DNA of 61,569 nucleotides, taken from the NCBI GenBank assembly GCA_008933795.1, contig WBUJ01000006.1, positions 1 to 61,569 of the forward strand, in the 5' to 3' direction. Each line of letters begins with the position of its first letter. The stretch's first letter is position 1. The DNA comes from Candidatus Contendibacter sp. (GTDB lineage Bacteria > Pseudomonadota > Gammaproteobacteria > Competibacterales > Competibacteraceae). Below, in pieces: positions 1 through 9,545 of the stretch. The position numbers were made by a program, and so were the translations under genes. A model generated the notes under the pieces. It did no database searches and had not been told where the DNA came from. It was given only the letters and a program-made list of their open reading frames with translations.

Positions 1-7
1 TTATGAA

Positions 8-994
8 TCAGGTCCGGTCGCCGGCGCCCTTGTGCCGATACTTGTCGAGCGCGACCGCGATGATGATGACCAGGCCCTTGATGACCAATTGCCAGAAGAA
101 CGACACGTTCATCAGGGTCAGGCCGTTGTTGAGGGTGGCGATGATCAGCGCGCCGAACAGGGTGCCGATCACGGTGCCGATGCCGCCGACGAAGCTGGTC
201 CCGCCGAGAATCACAGCGGCGATGGCGTCCAGCTCGTAGCCGGTGCCGAGCACGCCGTTGGCGCTGTACAGCCGGCTGGTGGTCATCACGCCGCCGAGGC
301 CGGCCAGCAGCCCGCTGAAGGCGTAGACGAACAGCATGACCTGTCCGACCTTGATGCCGGTCAGCCGCGCCGCCTGCGGATTGCCGCCGACGCCGTAGAT
401 GTAGATGCCAAGCACCGTATGCCGGAGCAGGAACCAGGTTGCCAGCAGGACCAGGAAAGCGATCACCACGATCCAGGGCAGCGGTCCCAGGTAGGCGTTG
501 CCGATCCAGGCGAAGTCGATCTTGCTGTTGATGATGGTGGTGCCGCCGGCCAGCAGGTAGGCCAGACCGCGCAAGGTGGTCATCGAACCCAGGGTGACGA
601 TGAACGGCGGCAGTCCGGCGTAGGCGACCAGCAGGCCGTTGAGCGCGCCCAGCACCAGGCCGATCAGCAGCGCGATGGGCACCGCCGCCCAGCCCAGTTC
701 GGGCATCAGCGACACCACCATCGCGGTGACCGCTGACACCGCCAGCACCGAGCCGACCGACAAGTCGATGCCGCCGGTGAGAATGACCACGGTCATGCCG
801 GTCGCCAGCACGATGTTGATGGACGCCTGCCGGACGATGTTCAGCAGGTTGTTCTCGGTCAGGAAGTTGGGCGCGATGAACGAGAAGATGACGGCGATCA
901 CGATCAATACCGGCAGGATGCCGGCCGTTTGAATCAGATTCGCCCAGAATTTCTTGTCGAGGGGTTTCGCTGGGGTGAGGACTTGTTCGGTCAT
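8..994 (-). CDS. Ribose/monosaccharide-type ABC transporter permease (CUT2, RbsC family)
   Basis: Inner-membrane permease of a carbohydrate ABC importer of the RbsC/XylH/AraH family. The 328-aa product has the usual family length, about eight to ten hydrophobic segments, and family-typical stretches such as [12 protein letters not shown] near residue 74 and [11 protein letters not shown] near residue 205. It overlaps the upstream ATPase gene by four bases (ATGA), so the two are translationally coupled. It is the last gene of a leftward operon with the ATPase and a solute-binding protein. The exact sugar cannot be read from the sequence; the nearby LacI regulator and amylase suggest a plant- or glycogen-derived sugar. 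Confidence 0.93.
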   Translation of the reverse strand: MTEQVLTPAKPLDKKFWANLIQTAGILPVLIVIAVIFSFIAPNFLTENNLLNIVRQASINIVLATGMTVVILTGGIDLSVGSVLAVSAVTAMVVSLMPELGWAAVPIALLIGLVLGALNGLLVAYAGLPPFIVTLGSMTTLRGLAYLLAGGTTIINSKIDFAWIGNAYLGPLPWIVVIAFLVLLATWFLLRHTVLGIYIYGVGGNPQAARLTGIKVGQVMLFVYAFSGLLAGLGGVMTTSRLYSANGVLGTGYELDAIAAVILGGTSFVGGIGTVIGTLFGALIIATLNNGLTLMNVSFFWQLVIKGLVIIIAVALDKYRHKGAGDRT

Positions 995-2556
995 GATTGC
1001 ACCATTTCGGTCGTGCCCGTCGCCAGGGCCATGATGTTTTCCTGAGTCGCCGCCGCGCCGCTGGAACCGCCGACTTCGCCGACGATGGCGCCTTCCCGCA
1101 TCACCAGAATGCGGTCGCTGATGCCGATGACTTCCGGCAGTTCGCTGGAGATGACCAGCACCGCGACGCCCTTGGTGGCCAGTTCGCTGATGATTCGGTA
1201 AATTTCGGCCTTGGCGCCGATGTCAACGCCCTTGGTCGGTTCGTCGAGGATCAGCACCTTCGGGTTGATCGCGATCCAGCGGGCGATGAGCAGCTTTTGC
1301 TGGTTGCCGCCGGACAGCGCGCCCGCCGTGACGAAGGGGCCGGCCACCCGAACCCGCAAATCCTGGATCGAACCGGCGGTCAGCCGCGCCATGGCGGCCC
1401 GGTTGAGCAGGCCGCCGGCCAGCGCGTCGCGGCCCAGCACGCTGATGGTGATGTTCTCGCGCACGCTCATATCGAGAAACAGGCCCTGCGCCTTGCGGTC
1501 TTCGGTCAGGTAGGCGATGCCGGCATGGATCGCATCCAGCGGATTGCGGAGGGTCAGGCGTTTCCCTTCCAGCCAGACCTCGCCGCCAATGATGCGGTCG
1601 GCGCCGAAGATCAGCCGCGCCAGTTCGCTGCGGCCCGCGCCGACCAGGCCGGCCAGCCCCAGCACTTCGCCGGCGTGGAGCGTCAGGTTGGACGGTTTCA
1701 CCCGCCGGCCGCCATCGGTCAACTCCCTGACCTCCAGCACCACCCGGTCGGTGGCGTGGCTGTGCTTGTCGAACAGGTTGGAGAGCGGCCGCCCGACCAT
1801 CATTTGCACCAGCCGCTCGGCGGACAGTTCGGCGCGCTCCAGCGTGCCGACATAGGTTCCGTCCCGCAGCACGCTCACCCGGTCGGACAGCTCGTAAATC
1901 TCCGCCATCCGGTGGCTGATATAAATGATGGCGATGTCTTCGTCCCGCAGCCGCTTGATCAGCTCGAACAAGCGGTCGGTTTCGCGGGTGGACAGCGCGG
2001 TGGTCGGTTCGTCCATGATCAAAATGTGGCTGCGCTGGTGCAGCGCGCGGGCGATTTCCACCTGCTGCTGCTCGGCGATGGACAGGGTGTTGACGACGGT
2101 GTCGGGACCGAACTCCGCGCCGAGCCGTTCCAGCACTTTGGCCGTCTCCCGGCGCATGGTCGCCCGGTCCGCCAGCACGCCGAACTGCTTGGGTTCATTG
2201 CCGAGGTAGATGTTCTCGGCCACGGTCAGGTTGGGGGCGAGACTGAGTTCCTGATAGATGATGGCGATGCCCGCCGCGCGGGCCGCCTTCGGGCCGGTGA
2301 TGGGCATCAACTGGCCGTCGATGCGGATTTCGCCGCCCGGATCGGCGGTGTAAGCGCCCGACAGAATCTTCATCAGGGTGCTTTTACCGGCGCCGTTTTC
2401 GCCCATCAGCGAATGAATCTCGCCGGTCCAGGCTTGCAGTTGCACGTTGTCGAGCGCCTTGACGCCGGGGAACGTCTTGCTGATGCCGCGCATTTCCAAA
2501 GCGGGCGCGCGGGCGGGAGCGGAGGTTGCAGCGGGGGAAACGGGAGTAGTGGCCAT
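991..2556 (-). CDS. Sugar ABC transporter ATP-binding protein with two ABC domains (RbsA/MglA family)
   Basis: Cytoplasmic ATPase that energises the adjacent permease. At 521 aa it has the tandem-nucleotide-binding-domain length of RbsA, XylG and MglA. The first domain carries Walker [10 protein letters not shown] (near residue 54) and Walker [11 protein letters not shown]. The second keeps the signature SGGNQQK and Walker [12 protein letters not shown] but has the degenerate GLVGAGRSE in place of a canonical Walker A, as is normal for this family. It lies one base from the solute-binding protein gene and overlaps the permease gene, so the three form one operon. Confidence 0.93.
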   Translation of the reverse strand: MATTPVSPAATSAPARAPALEMRGISKTFPGVKALDNVQLQAWTGEIHSLMGENGAGKSTLMKILSGAYTADPGGEIRIDGQLMPITGPKAARAAGIAIIYQELSLAPNLTVAENIYLGNEPKQFGVLADRATMRRETAKVLERLGAEFGPDTVVNTLSIAEQQQVEIARALHQRSHILIMDEPTTALSTRETDRLFELIKRLRDEDIAIIYISHRMAEIYELSDRVSVLRDGTYVGTLERAELSAERLVQMMVGRPLSNLFDKHSHATDRVVLEVRELTDGGRRVKPSNLTLHAGEVLGLAGLVGAGRSELARLIFGADRIIGGEVWLEGKRLTLRNPLDAIHAGIAYLTEDRKAQGLFLDMSVRENITISVLGRDALAGGLLNRAAMARLTAGSIQDLRVRVAGPFVTAGALSGGNQQKLLIARWIAINPKVLILDEPTKGVDIGAKAEIYRIISELATKGVAVLVISSELPEVIGISDRILVMREGAIVGEVGGSSGAAATQENIMALATGTTEMVQS

Positions 2557-2557
2557 G

Positions 2558-4021
2558 TCATTTCACCTCGCTGTCCAGGCCCATCGACGCCCGGTAAGCG
2601 GCCCGTTGTTTGTCGCGCCCGATGCGGTCGGTCAGGGCATTCCAGGCTTTGGCCACGTTGTTGAGGGCTTCCTGGGGCGAAATTTCAAAGTTCAGCGCCC
2701 GGGTCAACTGCACCTCCAGCGCCTGGGTGTAGGCGTAATGGCTGGGTATGCGCAGATCCAGGGCGACGTTCGGCGCGTTCACGCTGTTGAGTTGCGCGTC
2801 CAGGTACTGCTTGGCTTCTTCAGGGGTGAACAGCTTGAGCCAGCGTTCCCGCTGGAAATGGCTCTGGCGATAGGGATTGATGCCCGCTTGCGGGGTGATG
2901 ACCGCTTCGCCGCTGACGTCGGGACTGGACAGCCAGGCGATGAAATTCCAGGCCGCTTCGCTGTGGTCGCTGTTGGCGGGCACCGCCGCCTGCCAGCCGC
3001 CGAAGGCCAGAAATGGCGCGCGGCTGACTGCCGGGAAGCTGTCCCACTGCTGGGTCTTGTAGTTCCAGACCCGCTTCGAGCCGGGCAACAGGGCCGTGCC
3101 GACCTTGCCGGGGATCAGGCTGGTCTTGGGGTCGGCGGCGTTGACGCCGGTATCGCCCCAGTCAAAGTTCATCGCCACCGAACCGCCGGCGAAGATGTTG
3201 TGAATGTCCGCCGAAGTGAACCCCAGTGCGCCCGGTGGGGCGACGTTGAGGCCGTTAATATAGTCCTCCAGCGCCTTGACCCAGCCGGGATTGTTGATCT
3301 GGGCATCCATGGTGTCGGGGTCGAAGAACATCGAACCCGGCAGCTTCGGATGAAGGGTGTAGGCGGCGGCATGGGTGAAGAAGTACCAGAACTGCTCGCC
3401 GCCGCGCCGGTAAGCCTCCGCCGTACCCCACAGGTTCGCTGTGGGCCGGTTGAAGAATTCGGCGATTTGGTAGTACTGCTCCCAGGTCGCCGGTGGGGCC
3501 AGGTCGTAGCCATACTGCTCCTTGAACCGTTGTTGCTCCTTTGGATTGGCGAACAGATCCAGGCGGTAGTACAGGATGTGCTGGTCGCCGTCGATGGTTT
3601 GCGTGAGATAGCGACCATTCCACACCATCAGCCGGTCGCGGTAAACCGGCAGGATGTCGTTCCAGGCGTCAGTCCCGCGCATCATGGCTGGCATGTCCGC
3701 CAGATAGGGGGCGAAGTCCGGCGTATAGAACGGGCCAAAGGTGATGACGTCGAACTTGCCCTCGCCCGCGACCAGGGCGGTGAGATAGGTCTGATAGAGT
3801 TGATCGACCGGAAATTCCAGAATGTTGACCTTGCCGCAGGTCTGCTTTTCCCAGCCCTTGGCGGCTAGTTCGATGGCGCTGGCGATGAACGGACGGGTGC
3901 GGGTCCCCACATCCAGGGTGACGCCGCTGTAGTCCGGATTGCATTCGGCCGACGCCGTCGTCGCGCCAAGGGCCAGGCTAAGCAGGCCGGCCCGGATCAA
4001 GACAGAGGGTGCTATTTTCAT
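2558..4021 (-). CDS. Extracellular solute-binding protein, family 1 (sugar)
   Basis: Periplasmic sugar-binding protein expected to feed the downstream ABC genes. It has a signal peptide (Lys start, hydrophobic core, cleavage near TASA-E) and, at about 487 aa, the length and motifs of family 1 proteins ([12 protein letters not shown]; late [15 protein letters not shown]). The ATG at 4021 is preferred to the GTG at 4033 because GAGGTG lies a good distance upstream. Oddity: family 1 proteins normally work with CUT1 transporters (two MalF/G-like permeases), whereas this one is followed by CUT2-type ATPase and permease genes. That mixed arrangement is what the sequence shows; its functional meaning is inference. 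Confidence 0.88.
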   Translation of the reverse strand: MKIAPSVLIRAGLLSLALGATTASAECNPDYSGVTLDVGTRTRPFIASAIELAAKGWEKQTCGKVNILEFPVDQLYQTYLTALVAGEGKFDVITFGPFYTPDFAPYLADMPAMMRGTDAWNDILPVYRDRLMVWNGRYLTQTIDGDQHILYYRLDLFANPKEQQRFKEQYGYDLAPPATWEQYYQIAEFFNRPTANLWGTAEAYRRGGEQFWYFFTHAAAYTLHPKLPGSMFFDPDTMDAQINNPGWVKALEDYINGLNVAPPGALGFTSADIHNIFAGGSVAMNFDWGDTGVNAADPKTSLIPGKVGTALLPGSKRVWNYKTQQWDSFPAVSRAPFLAFGGWQAAVPANSDHSEAAWNFIAWLSSPDVSGEAVITPQAGINPYRQSHFQRERWLKLFTPEEAKQYLDAQLNSVNAPNVALDLRIPSHYAYTQALEVQLTRALNFEISPQEALNNVAKAWNALTDRIGRDKQRAAYRASMGLDSEVK

Positions 4022-4050
4022 CAGAGTTCGCACCTCGACGGAATAGGGTT

Positions 4051-4272
4051 TTAGGAGTAGCGGGGAAGAGGATTGTCACGCGCGCCAAGGCCGCGCATGG
4101 GGATGACGTCGCCGTGTTCCCTACAATGATAGGTGGCGATGGAGAAACCGTCGTTGGCGGTAAACCGATACTCGGTCAAACACTGCTGGCAGTGCGAGCA
4201 GACGTTGACGGAGATCAGGGTGTCGCCAGATTGCTTGAGGCCGAGAGCTGAATGCGCGTCATGCAGGTTCAT
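4051..4272 (-). CDS. Small Cys/His-rich protein, possible zinc ribbon
   Basis: A 73-aa protein containing CSHCQQC in the middle and YHCREHGD toward the end, giving four Cys and several His that could hold one zinc ion. ATG 4272 is preferred over the TTG at 4290; an AAGGG stretch lies upstream. It sits between the solute-binding protein and the porin in the same direction, so it is probably cotranscribed. I do not recognise the family. It could be a regulatory or metal-binding accessory, and the conserved-looking Cys/His spacing argues against a chance ORF. Confidence 0.6.
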   Translation of the reverse strand: MNLHDAHSALGLKQSGDTLISVNVCSHCQQCLTEYRFTANDGFSIATYHCREHGDVIPMRGLGARDNPLPRYS

Positions 4273-4376
4273 GCCACGATACCCTTGCAACGGAATGGCT
4301 AATGATGGATGCGGTATTCCCGGAGCGCGCGGGGGGCGATGCCCGTGCTCCGGACTTTCAAGCTGCGGCGCTCAAC

Positions 4377-5351
4377 TTAGAAGTAGTGCCGAGTGCCGAT
4401 GGAAATAACGTCCTGGTCGCCGTAGAGGGAAGCGTCGGCGTCGCGGCCGCTGTACTCGGCCCAAAGCAAGGTCCGTTTGCTGAAGTTGTACTGATAGCCA
4501 AGCCGCCAGTTATCGATGGTGTCCTCGCCGTCGATGCCGGTGTCGGTCTGACCATAGGCGGCCCGGACGGTGTTGTTGCCGAAGGCGTACTGGCCGGTAA
4601 GGTACCAGCTCTGGGCGTCGTCGCCGGTGGCGAGCGGTACGCCGCTCACCTTGATTTTGCGGTCGAAGTTCACGTCATTGAAATCACCCTCCTCGTAAAT
4701 CAGGCCGACCAGCCATTGATTGGCCTTATACCCCAGACCGAGGCCCCAGTTGGCCAGATCGAGATCGGCGGTCCGCCCGTCGCCAAGATCCACATTGCTG
4801 TCGCCTTCGAGCTGAATGTAGGTCAATCCGGCGAAGTACGGCCCCTGGTTGTACTTGACGTTCACGCTCCAGATGTCGACGCCGTCCGAGATGTTCGGAG
4901 TCCCCAGCACCGTGTCCGCCGCGCCGTCCAACACCAGCATCGCCTCGGCGCTGAAGCCGTTGAAGATCGGCGTCTGATAATCAATGTTGTTAGGCAAGGT
5001 TGACAGGGCGCCGTTCACGCCGGTTTCGCTGGTGACCGCGCCGCCCAAGTAGGTCGAGCCGTTGAGCACCTTGGAACTGTTCCAGACATCGATCACGTTG
5101 AGCACCTTCCAGTACGGCGAGTCCTGGGTGCCGAAGGTCAGGGTGCCGAAGCCGCCCTTGAGGCCGGCGAATTTCTGGTTGGTGCCGCCGAAATTGCCAC
5201 CCTCGGTCATGTCAACGCTGAATTCCCACTGATACAAGGCGCTCAGGCCACCCCCCAGATCCTCGGTGCCCTTGACGCCCAGTTTGGAGCCGTCATCGAC
5301 CACGTCCCAGTAGGAATCCTCGCCTTGGATATGGTTGTCGATGTAATCCAC
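4377..5351 (-). pseudogene. Outer-membrane porin (general porin family), missing its N-terminus
   Basis: The 324-aa reading frame is a Gram-negative porin of the OmpC/Omp32 type: GSKLGVKGTEDLGGGLSALYQ near the start, alternating beta strands, and a C-terminal strand ending in aromatic Phe (GTRHYF). The frame opens with GTG-Asp-Tyr-Ile-Asp, which in related porins follows the signal peptide and first strand. Upstream only about ten more codons exist before a stop, and they encode no signal peptide. A 118-bp inverted-repeat element lies about 60 bp upstream, so insertion and loss probably removed the start. It may be non-functional, or an assembly error may hide the true 5' end. Confidence 0.75.
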
Positions 5352-5410
5352 AGGGTGGGTGTTGATCGGGAACTGCCTTTTTAAATCTCAAAAACTTAGT
5401 TTAGTTAGTA

Positions 5411-5528
5411 TCTGACCGGAAACCCTGAAATCCAGTAGGTTAGGCTGAGCTTGCGAAGCCCAACATCCTGATCCTGTTGGGCAACGCTTCGCTTATGCCC
5501 AACCTACATCTCAGGTTTCCGTTCAGAC
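5411..5528. repeat. Imperfect inverted-repeat element (MITE-like) upstream of the porin
   Basis: Outer arms TCTGACCGGAAACCCTGA and TCAGGTTTCCGTTCAGA are imperfect inverted repeats. Inner arms GTAGGTTAGGC...GCCCAAC and GTTGGGC...GCCCAACCTAC also pair. Together they form a near-complete palindrome of about 118 bp without coding capacity. The position directly before the truncated porin suggests it disrupted that gene's 5' region. Confidence 0.65.
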
Positions 5529-5684
5529 ACTGGTTAATACTTTGTCGCGCCGCTGGCCGGTTAGCTGGCCAGCAGAATTGCCTTGTGCGTTTGAATGTGG
5601 CAGGTGCGCCAGGTTGAGCGTCAGTAGCAGTAATCGTTTTCGCCAATCACTCACTTTTATTAATGGGAAAATCATGGATAATAT

Positions 5685-5700
5685 TTGTAATCGTTTACAA
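5685..5700. promoter_or_regulatory. LacI-family operator, site 1
   Basis: TTGTAATCGTTTACAA is a near-perfect 16-bp palindrome centred on CG, the hallmark of LacI/GalR-family operators. It lies in the divergent region between the porin/ABC operon and the lacI-type gene. A weaker related sequence, AGTAATCGTTTT, occurs at 5629-5640. Confidence 0.7.
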
Positions 5701-5772
5701 TTTATTTGTCAATAGCCCCCATGTAAAAATTTTTTATCGTGTACATGCCAATTGCTACCGTGTAATAATGAG

Positions 5773-5786
5773 AGTAATCGTTTACT
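5773..5786. promoter_or_regulatory. LacI-family operator, site 2
   Basis: AGTAATCGTTTACT repeats the core of site 1 (GTAATCGTTTAC), 26 bases before the regulator's start codon. This position suggests autorepression of the regulator gene, and the pair of sites could allow looping. Confidence 0.68.
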
Positions 5787-5811
5787 TTTTACCCTGCGAG
5801 GAAAAGCAGTA

Positions 5812-6801
5812 ATGGCTCAGATTAAAGATGTCGCCAAGCAGGCAGGAGTCTCGGTGGCGTCGGTGTCGCGGGTGATGGCGGGCCACGCCGGGGTGAGCGA
5901 AGCCACCCGCCAGCGAGTGCTGGATGCGGTCCAGGCGCTGGATTACCGGCCCGACCTGGCGGCGCGGCGGTTGCGGTCGCGGCGCACCGACACCATCGGT
6001 CTGATCGTGTCGGATATTCGCAATCCGTTCTTTACCGAGATCAGCCGCGCGGTCGAGGACGTGGCCTATCAGCATCGGATGCGGGTGATTTTGTGCAACG
6101 CCGACGAAGACCCGGAGAAGGAGGCGTTGTATCTGGACCTGATGCGGGACGAAAACGTCAGCGGGGTGATCCTGTCGCCCACGCTGCCGACGCTGGTCCG
6201 GTTTCGCTCAAGCGATTACCCGTTTCCGGTGGTGCTGGTGGACCGCTGCGACCGCGATACCGCCGCCGACGCCGTGGTGCTGGACAACGTGGATTCGGCT
6301 TATCGCCTGACCGCGCATCTAATCGAACGGGGCTATCGGCGAATCGCGTTTATCTATGGCGTGACCAGCGCCACCGGTCGGCAGCGGCATGAAGGCTATG
6401 TCACGGCCATGGCCACCCACGGGTTGGAAACCCTGGCCAAGGGGGTGCCGGCGACGGTCGAAGCCGCTCGCGCCGCTGCTAGCGAACTGGCGCGTAGCCG
6501 GCCCTTGCCCGATGCGTTGGCGGCCAGCAACGGCCTCATCCTGCTCGGGCTGACCGAGGCTTTGCGGGAGGCGAAGCTGCGGTTTCCCCAACCGATCGCG
6601 CTGGCCGGCTTCGACGACTTGCCCTGGACCCGGCTGGTGGAACCGGGCATCACCGTGATCGCCCAGCCGACCTACGACCTCGGCCAAGCCGCCATCGACC
6701 TGCTGTTGCAGCGGATCGCCCACCCGGCCCAGTCGGTGCGCCGCGTGGTGATGCGCGGGGAGCTGATCGAGCGGGGATCGAGCGCCAAGCGGGGCGGGTG
6801 A
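5812..6801 (+). CDS. LacI-family transcriptional regulator
   Basis: Sugar-responsive repressor of 329 aa, the usual LacI length. Residues 4-24 form the helix-turn-helix (IKDVAKQAGVSVASVSRVM), followed by the hinge region and a periplasmic-binding-like effector domain (DTIGLIVSDIRNPFF; late GFDDLPWT). The ATG at 5812 is chosen over the track start at 5752 because the HTH begins directly after it and GAGG lies upstream. The gene is divergent from the sugar-uptake operon and flanked by two palindromic operators, so it most likely controls both itself and that operon. The effector is unknown. Confidence 0.92.
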   Translation: MAQIKDVAKQAGVSVASVSRVMAGHAGVSEATRQRVLDAVQALDYRPDLAARRLRSRRTDTIGLIVSDIRNPFFTEISRAVEDVAYQHRMRVILCNADEDPEKEALYLDLMRDENVSGVILSPTLPTLVRFRSSDYPFPVVLVDRCDRDTAADAVVLDNVDSAYRLTAHLIERGYRRIAFIYGVTSATGRQRHEGYVTAMATHGLETLAKGVPATVEAARAAASELARSRPLPDALAASNGLILLGLTEALREAKLRFPQPIALAGFDDLPWTRLVEPGITVIAQPTYDLGQAAIDLLLQRIAHPAQSVRRVVMRGELIERGSSAKRGG

Positions 6802-6869
6802 CCGTTCCTGCCGCTCGCGCACGAACCGCCTGTTGCTGCCGCATCAATTCTGATGGGTCATAGCCTGGC

Positions 6870-6889
6870 TCCCGCGCTCCAGCGTGGGA
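6870..6889. repeat. Short palindromic repeat (GCTCCCACGCTCCAGCGTGGGA family)
   Basis: TCCCGCGCT-CC-AGCGTGGGA forms a short stem. A related palindrome occurs at 13255-13286, so this is a dispersed intergenic repeat family. Confidence 0.55.
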
Positions 6890-6905
6890 ACTCCGCCCCA
6901 CATAA

Positions 6906-6932
6906 AAAAGCCCGGTTCGACGCCGGGCTTTT
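6906..6932. terminator. Bidirectional rho-independent terminator
   Basis: AAAAGCCCGG-ttcgacg-CCGGGCTTTT gives a 10-bp stem with an A-rich side and a T-rich side, so it can end transcription from the lacI-type gene (+) and from the cupin remnant (-), whose 3' ends converge here. Confidence 0.85.
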
Positions 6933-6947
6933 CGTTCACCTGCTCGC

Positions 6948-7280
6948 TCAATCCGCTGGTGGTAGGTAATCCTCCCGCACCGGCGAGAACACCTCGACCG
7001 CTACGGCGTCGGCCAAAGCGAGCGCGCCGTGTTCGACGTTAGCCGGGATGCACCAGGCATCCCCGGCGCGGGCGTCGAACTCCCGGTCGCCGATCTGGAG
7101 CCGGAGTTGCCCCTAGACCAGGTAGCCGGTCTGTTCGTAGGGGTGTGCGTGAGCGGGCAGGACGCTGCCCCGGCCGAGCCGGAACTCCGCCAACAGCGTG
7201 TTCTTGCCGAAGACCCGCGTTTTTTGCCGGATGCCCAGCAGCAACTCCCGGTAGCCGCTCGCTTGCTGAGTGTCAAACAT
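6948..7280 (-). pseudogene. Small cupin-domain protein with an in-frame TAG
   Basis: Reading from ATG 7280 gives an approximately 110-residue single-cupin protein: the first cupin motif region is [15 protein letters not shown], followed by a TAG codon at 7113-7115. The same frame then continues with GQLRLQIGDREF, GDAWCIPANVEHGA and VEVFSPVREDYLPPAD before a TGA. Such proteins usually read GYLVxGELxL here, so one sense codon has become TAG. The second motif with its His is intact, so the mutation looks recent, or the TAG is a sequencing error. Downstream lies the bidirectional terminator and upstream a pirin fragment. Confidence 0.75.
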
Positions 7281-7313
7281 GATGGTTGTGTCCTGATCTG
7301 TGTTGCCGAATGT

Positions 7314-7457
7314 CACCCGTTCCGAATGGACGATGCCGCGCCCGGCCGCCATCAGATCGATCGCGCCCGGATCGACGCGCTGGATATGGCCCAAGCTATC
7401 GCGGTGAATCAGAGCGCCGGAGTACAGACAGGTCACGGTGGCCAGGCCGATGTGCGG
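7314..7457 (-). pseudogene. Pirin fragment
   Basis: About 48 codons encode a recognisable internal piece of pirin (PHIGLATVT ... [21 protein letters not shown] ... GRGIVHSER), which is the metal-binding cupin part of that protein. The N-terminal 50 or so residues and everything after the HSER motif are missing. The fragment runs in the same frame directly into the region upstream of the cupin gene, so a deletion appears to have joined the two. Confidence 0.7.
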
Positions 7458-7689
7458 AAGGCGCGGCTCCATCGGTTGAGAGGCAACGATTGTAACGGGC
7501 CAGCCGATCCCCAAGCCACTGCATCCACCCACCGGAACCGAACCTCCTGGTGCAGTTGCCTGTCGGAACGCGCCGGCGGTCAGGGCTGCACTCGAAAACG
7601 GGGGATCGAAGCCTCGCGGTGCGGCGCGAACGGGCGCTGCGGTGTTGGATCTCCGTCGCACCTCGCTGCTCCGGATTTCTGCTACCTTC

Positions 7690-7804
7690 TATAGCGCTCC
7701 TATCTGAGTGGTGGAATCGCCACGGTCGAACCACCCTGGCGCTGCGCGCCACCCCTCCTTGGCCAAGGAGGGGAATTTCCACAACCTGCATTAGGAGTGC
7801 TATA
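7690..7804. mobile_element. 115-bp inverted-repeat element, copy 1
   Basis: Ends TATAGCGCTCCTAT and TTAGGAGTGCTATA are inverted repeats, and the interior carries CCCCTCCTTGGCCAAGGAGGGG. The reverse complement aligns over its length with the element at 58445-58560 (shared CACTCCTAAT, CAGGTTGTGGAA, GGGGTGGCGCGC, GCGCC). It has no coding capacity and is MITE-like. It ends about 30 bp before the amylase ribosome-binding site. Confidence 0.75.
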
Positions 7805-7845
7805 TCCCTGCACGAGCGATGAACAGCGATGCCTAAGGAGGCCCC

Positions 7846-9321
7846 ATGAGCGACGCGAACGGCGTGATGATGCAGTACTTCCATTGGTATTCGCCGGACG
7901 ATGGCCGCCTCTGGGACGAAGTGGGCCGCCAAGCCGACGCGCTCGCCCAGACCGGGTTTACCGCCCTGTGGCTGCCGCCCGCCTACAAGGGGATCGGCGG
8001 CAGCCATGAGGTCGGTTATGGAGTCTACGACCTGTACGATCTGGGTGAATTCGAGCAAAAAGGCTCCGTTCGCACCAAGTACGGGACCCGTCAACAGTAT
8101 CTCCAAGCTATCGCGGCGCTGCACGCCGCCGGCCTCCACGTCTACGCCGACGCCGTGCTCAACCATCGCATCGGCGGCGACGCCACCGAAACGACCCGCG
8201 CCACGCCGTTTCTCCAGGAGGACCGATTGCATCCCGTGGGCGAGTTACGGGAAGTTCAGGTCTACACCCATTTCACCTTTCCAGGGCGCCGGGGCCAATA
8301 CTCGCCGTTCGAATGGCATTGGCCGCATTTCGATGCTGTTGACTACGATGCCAAGACCCAGGAATCGAACCGGGTCTACTTGTTCGAGGGCAAGCAATTC
8401 GATGACCAGGTCGCCCTGGAAAAAGGTAATTTTGCCTACCTGATGGGGTGCGATCTGGATTTCCAGAATGAAGAGGTGCGAGCCGAACTCACCCGCTGGG
8501 GCCAGTGGTATCTCGACGCCACCGGCGTGGATGGCTTTCGGCTGGACGCGATCAAACACATCTCAGCGTGGTTTTTCCCGGCCTGGCTGGACGAGCTGGA
8601 GCGGTGCGCCGGCAAGGATTTGTTCGTCGTGGGCGAGTATTGGTCGTCCGATATCCACACCTTGCACGGGTACCTGGACCGCATGGGGGCGCGAATGTCG
8701 GTCTTCGACGTGCCGCTGCACTACAACTTCCATGCGGCCAGCCGTTCGGGCGGACAGTACGACATGCGGTGCATTCTGGACGGTACGCTCGTGCAGCAGC
8801 GGCCGGATCAGGCCGTGACCTTCGTGGAAAATCACGACTCACAACCTTTGCAGGCCCTGGAATCGGTGGTCGAACCCTGGTTCAAGCCCCTAGCCTACGC
8901 CCTGATCCTCCTGCGGCGGGAAGGCTATCCCTGCGTGTTCCACGCCGACTATTACGGCGCTGAGTACGAGGACCGAGGCCGGGACGGGCAACCCTATCGG
9001 ATCGTCATGCCCTCTCACCGCCCGCTGATCGACAAATTTCTGTATGCCCGCCGCCATTACGCCCACGGGCTCCAGTACGACTATTTTGACCACTGGAACC
9101 GGATTGGCTGGACCCGGCTGGGCGATGCCGAACACCCCAACGCCATGGCGGTGCTGCTCAGCGACGGGATCGGCGGTAGCCAGTGGATGGAAGTCGGCAA
9201 AGCCAACGCCAAATTTGTGGACCTGACCGAACACGTCAAGGAACCGGTGTACACGAACGACGCCGGCTGGGGCGAGTTCCACTGCCAGGGCGGTTCGGTC
9301 TCGGTGTGGATTCAGGACTAG
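7846..9321 (+). CDS. Cytoplasmic alpha-amylase (GH13)
   Basis: Hydrolyses alpha-1,4-glucans, probably intracellular glycogen or maltodextrins, because the 491-aa protein has no signal peptide and matches the AmyA/AmyS cytoplasmic type (early GVMMQYFHWY). The four GH13 regions are visible: DAVLNH near residue 105, GFRLDAIKH near 230 (nucleophile Asp), VVGEYW near 265 (acid/base Glu) and FVENHD near 328. AAGGAGG lies eight bases before the ATG, an excellent ribosome-binding site. It stands alone between a mobile repeat and a convergent LysR gene. Confidence 0.93.
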   Translation: MSDANGVMMQYFHWYSPDDGRLWDEVGRQADALAQTGFTALWLPPAYKGIGGSHEVGYGVYDLYDLGEFEQKGSVRTKYGTRQQYLQAIAALHAAGLHVYADAVLNHRIGGDATETTRATPFLQEDRLHPVGELREVQVYTHFTFPGRRGQYSPFEWHWPHFDAVDYDAKTQESNRVYLFEGKQFDDQVALEKGNFAYLMGCDLDFQNEEVRAELTRWGQWYLDATGVDGFRLDAIKHISAWFFPAWLDELERCAGKDLFVVGEYWSSDIHTLHGYLDRMGARMSVFDVPLHYNFHAASRSGGQYDMRCILDGTLVQQRPDQAVTFVENHDSQPLQALESVVEPWFKPLAYALILLRREGYPCVFHADYYGAEYEDRGRDGQPYRIVMPSHRPLIDKFLYARRHYAHGLQYDYFDHWNRIGWTRLGDAEHPNAMAVLLSDGIGGSQWMEVGKANAKFVDLTEHVKEPVYTNDAGWGEFHCQGGSVSVWIQD

Positions 9322-9545
9322 ACCGGGCTGCCCCGCCGCCGCATCCACCGCCATCAGGGGTTCGAAAAGCGGCCCACCGAGGCAAAAAACCGCCAGGGGC
9401 TGGCTCCAGGCTTCAAGCTCCATCGGGTGACCGATTCGCCTGGGTCAAAAAACACGTGGGCTGATGCAGCGAAGGACTCCACGGCAAGCGGTGGGGTATC
9501 CCGAACGCTGGTTCGGCTCGTAGACCGGCGCTCGGGTTCGTGACC

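Noticed and set aside
997-2664. 555-aa plus-strand ORF opposite the sugar ATPase
   Set aside because: His/Asp/Gly-rich antisense shadow with no domain features.
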